From: Desulfofustis sp964433645
GTDB lineage: Bacteria; Desulfobacterota; Desulfobulbia; Desulfobulbales; Desulfocapsaceae
Assembly (NCBI GenBank): GCA_964433645.1
Contig: CAYSSK010000087.1
Coordinates: 1 to 16,154 of the forward strand
Direction: 5' to 3'
DNA length: 16,154 nucleotides
Below, piece after piece: positions 14,784 to 16,154 of the stretch. A program made the position numbers and the translations under genes. The notes beneath the pieces were generated by a model. It ran no database searches, was not told where the DNA came from, and saw only the letters and a program-made list of their open reading frames with translations. How positions within the stretch are numbered: the first letter of the stretch is position 1; each line of letters starts with the position of its first letter.

Positions 14784-15835
14784 GTTTTGAGCTGCCGGGC
14801 GAAATCGAGCATGCGTTGAATCGGAATCCGGGCCCGGGCGGCGAGATCTGCCGGCACCTCTACCTCGTTGGCGCCTGTTTCCAGGACCATGAGCAGGCTC
14901 TGCAGCGAGTTCATGCCCATCCACGGGCAGCGGGCGCAACTCAGGCAGGTGGCCCCCTCTCCTTCGGTCGGTGCTTCCAAGAACCGTTTGTCGGGCGCCA
15001 GCTGTTTCATCTTGTTGAAGATTCTTTTGTCGGTGGCAACGATGAAGGTGTCGTTTTGCAGTGCGGGTACCGCCTTGATCAAGGCGGTGGTGGAGCCGAC
15101 GATATCGGCCTGGGCGATGACCGCCTCCGGCGATTCCGGATGAACAAGGGTTGCCGCTTCAGGATAAAGGCGCCTGAGCCGCTCCAGGGCGCGCGCGCGG
15201 AATTCTTCATGGACGATGCAGGAGCCTGGCCAGAGAACCATGTCGGCGCCGGTTTCCCGCTGGACGTAGCTGCCCAGATACCGGTCCGGGGCCCAGATAA
15301 TCTTTTTTCCCTGCTCGGCCAGATGCCTGACGATCGGCAAGGCGATACCCGAGGTGACCACCCAGTCTGATCGGGCTTTGACCTCGGCGCTGGTGTTGGC
15401 GTAGACGACCACCGTGTGCTCCGGGTAGCTGTCGCAGAAACGACTGAAGTCCTCGATCGGACAGTTTTCGTCAAGCGAGCAGGTCGCGTTGAGATCCGGC
15501 ATCAGAACCCGCTTGTCGTTGCTCAGGATCTTGGCGGTCTCCCCCATGAATCGGACTCCGGCCACGACCAGGGTATCGGCCGGATGTTCGTTGCCGAATC
15601 GGGCCATCTCCAGGGAATCGGCGACGCAGCCGCCGGTCTCTTCGGCCAGATCCTGGAGGCGCCCATCGGTATAATAGTGGGCGACCAATACACCGTTTTG
15701 TTTTTGGAGCAACGCCGCGATGCGGCGTTTCATCTTCAGTTCGTCCTCGGGGCTCAGTTCCGGCCATTCAGGGTGGGGAGGAATGGTTAAAGCCGGGGGG
15801 TGATAGGCCGCCAGTTTATCTTTCATGTCGGACAT
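14777..15835 (-). CDS. nadA: Quinolinate synthase NadA
   Basis: A 352-residue cytoplasmic [4Fe-4S] enzyme that condenses iminoaspartate with dihydroxyacetone phosphate to quinolinate in de novo NAD synthesis. The three cluster cysteines are visible as Cys119 (NATCSLDENCP), Cys206 (PGSCIVHEEF) and Cys303 in CLSCARCPWMGMN, each six residues beyond E. coli Cys113, 200 and 297. VAHYYTDGRLQDLA (~51-64), GVRFMGETAKIL and VHPESPEAV are further family blocks, and the length is typical. The ATG at 15835 follows GAGAGAG at about 7 nt. No nadB or nadC is in the window. Its 3' end overlaps the shikimate-kinase-like gene by 7 nt in convergent orientation. Its leader contains a tiered inverted repeat that may regulate it. 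Confidence 0.96.
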   Translation of the reverse strand: MSDMKDKLAAYHPPALTIPPHPEWPELSPEDELKMKRRIAALLQKQNGVLVAHYYTDGRLQDLAEETGGCVADSLEMARFGNEHPADTLVVAGVRFMGETAKILSNDKRVLMPDLNATCSLDENCPIEDFSRFCDSYPEHTVVVYANTSAEVKARSDWVVTSGIALPIVRHLAEQGKKIIWAPDRYLGSYVQRETGADMVLWPGSCIVHEEFRARALERLRRLYPEAATLVHPESPEAVIAQADIVGSTTALIKAVPALQNDTFIVATDKRIFNKMKQLAPDKRFLEAPTEGEGATCLSCARCPWMGMNSLQSLLMVLETGANEVEVPADLAARARIPIQRMLDFARQLKTH

Positions 15836-15883
15836 CGTAAAACTCTCTCAGTGGCCGGCAGAGCAGCAATGATGGTGAGTCAT

Positions 15884-15941
15884 CTTGAAAAATAACATTT
15901 CCCCTCAATCTCTGCGTTGAACGGGAAGGTGATTTTTCAAG
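15884..15941 (-). promoter_or_regulatory. Tiered inverted repeat in the nadA leader, candidate cis-regulatory RNA or operator
   Basis: A perfect 10-bp inverted repeat, CTTGAAAAAT (15884-15893) with ATTTTTCAAG (15932-15941), encloses a second perfect pair TTCCC (15899-15903) and GGGAA (15923-15927). Inside that, TCAA and TTGA can also pair around an 8-nt loop. The internal loops are nearly symmetric (5 and 4 nt). In the nadA transcript this would form one long stem-loop ending about 49 nt before the ATG. It could be an RNA regulatory element or two half-sites of a repressor operator. No T-run follows, so it is not a classical terminator. I do not recognise it as a known NAD riboswitch. Confidence 0.45.
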
Positions 15942-15976
15942 GCGGTCTTTGCAAGCGTGGTGCGAACAGGGGACCA

Positions 15977-16005
15977 TTTTTACTAGAAAAAAGCCATTGT
16001 CGCAA
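15977..16005 (-). promoter_or_regulatory. Weak candidate promoter for nadA
   Basis: On the minus strand TTGCGA (16005-16000) and TAAAAA (15982-15977) are 17 bp apart, each matching four of six consensus bases. Transcription from near 15970 would place the whole inverted repeat 15884-15941 in the nadA leader. The spacing is good but the hexamers are weak. The rest of 15836-16135 shows only a GC-rich tract around 16028-16101 with repeated GGCCAGCC. I see no gene there. Confidence 0.3.
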
Positions 16006-16135
16006 GCTCCCGCCCGCTTTGCCCACATTTTCTCCGGGCCAGCCGGCCCTTCGCGATGCAGCCTCCGGCAGAACCGGCCAGCCCGCGGAGCGCGAGCCCG
16101 GGGAGATGATTTTCATATAAAAAAAAGGATACAGA

Positions 16136-16154
16136 GTGTTGACAAGAATCGCAA
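16136..16154 (+). CDS. Possible 5' end of a truncated gene (GTG start)
   Basis: AAGGA at 16125-16129 sits 6 nt before a GTG at 16136, and the frame stays open to the window edge (M-L-T-R-I-A). This looks like a translation start cut by the window boundary. A TTG one codon later is an alternative start. The same bases contain a perfect TTGACA (16139-16144), which might instead be the -35 box of a promoter whose -10 lies beyond the edge. Only six codons are visible, so no function can be given. Confidence 0.3.

Noticed and set aside
1..16154. CRISPR array, tRNA or rRNA gene, prophage
   Set aside because: No regularly spaced repeats, no cloverleaf or rRNA-like stretch and no phage-type genes were seen on either strand.

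Overview
The window looks like a chromosomal segment of a Gram-negative, GC-rich, probably anaerobic bacterium. The family mix would suit a Desulfobacterota lineage such as Desulfobulbales. It includes lipid A acylation and export genes, an O-antigen type glycosyltransferase operon, quinolinate synthase NadA, CoaBC, a YkgJ cysteine-cluster protein and a bacterial homologue of the tRNA-queuosine mannosyltransferase. The taxon is inferred from gene content only, because no rRNA or other marker is present.

Left part (1-4400, minus strand): an envelope operon reads leftward as a lipid A acyltransferase (LpxL/HtrB type), then an MsbA-type ABC exporter, then an O-antigen ligase/polymerase (WaaL/Wzy superfamily). 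Beyond it, positions 1-323 hold a coding-like relic on the minus strand and three abutting perfect palindromes (53-92) that resemble the end of a mobile element.

Middle (4400-10562): an intergenic region carries two divergent promoter candidates. The rightward one leads into a decayed YbhN/AglD-type flippase gene (frameshift, in-frame stop, shortened N-terminus). Behind it lies an intact, tightly coupled run of four family-2 glycosyltransferases and a WbaP/WcaJ-type initiating sugar-phosphate transferase. Together these would start a repeat unit on undecaprenyl phosphate, extend it and possibly decorate it. No Wzx flippase is visible. WaaL and MsbA, encoded divergently nearby, would serve the later membrane steps.

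Right part (10563-14783): a Bax-inhibitor-1 family membrane protein has its own promoter and ribosome site. It is followed by a coupled set: coaBC, a YkgJ-type cysteine-cluster protein, a GTDC1/QTMAN-like glycosyltransferase and a shikimate-kinase-like protein with an abnormal P-loop. These genes touch or overlap (1, 29 and 4 nt).

Right end (14777-16154): nadA lies on the minus strand and overlaps the kinase stop codon tail to tail. Its upstream region contains a tiered inverted repeat (15884-15941) that could fold in the nadA leader. The window ends just after a possible GTG start of another plus-strand gene.

The most promising leads are the bacterial queuosine-mannosyltransferase homologue, the nadA leader hairpin, the kinase with a Gly in place of the P-loop Ser/Thr, the decayed flippase at the head of a live operon, and the palindrome cluster at the left edge.
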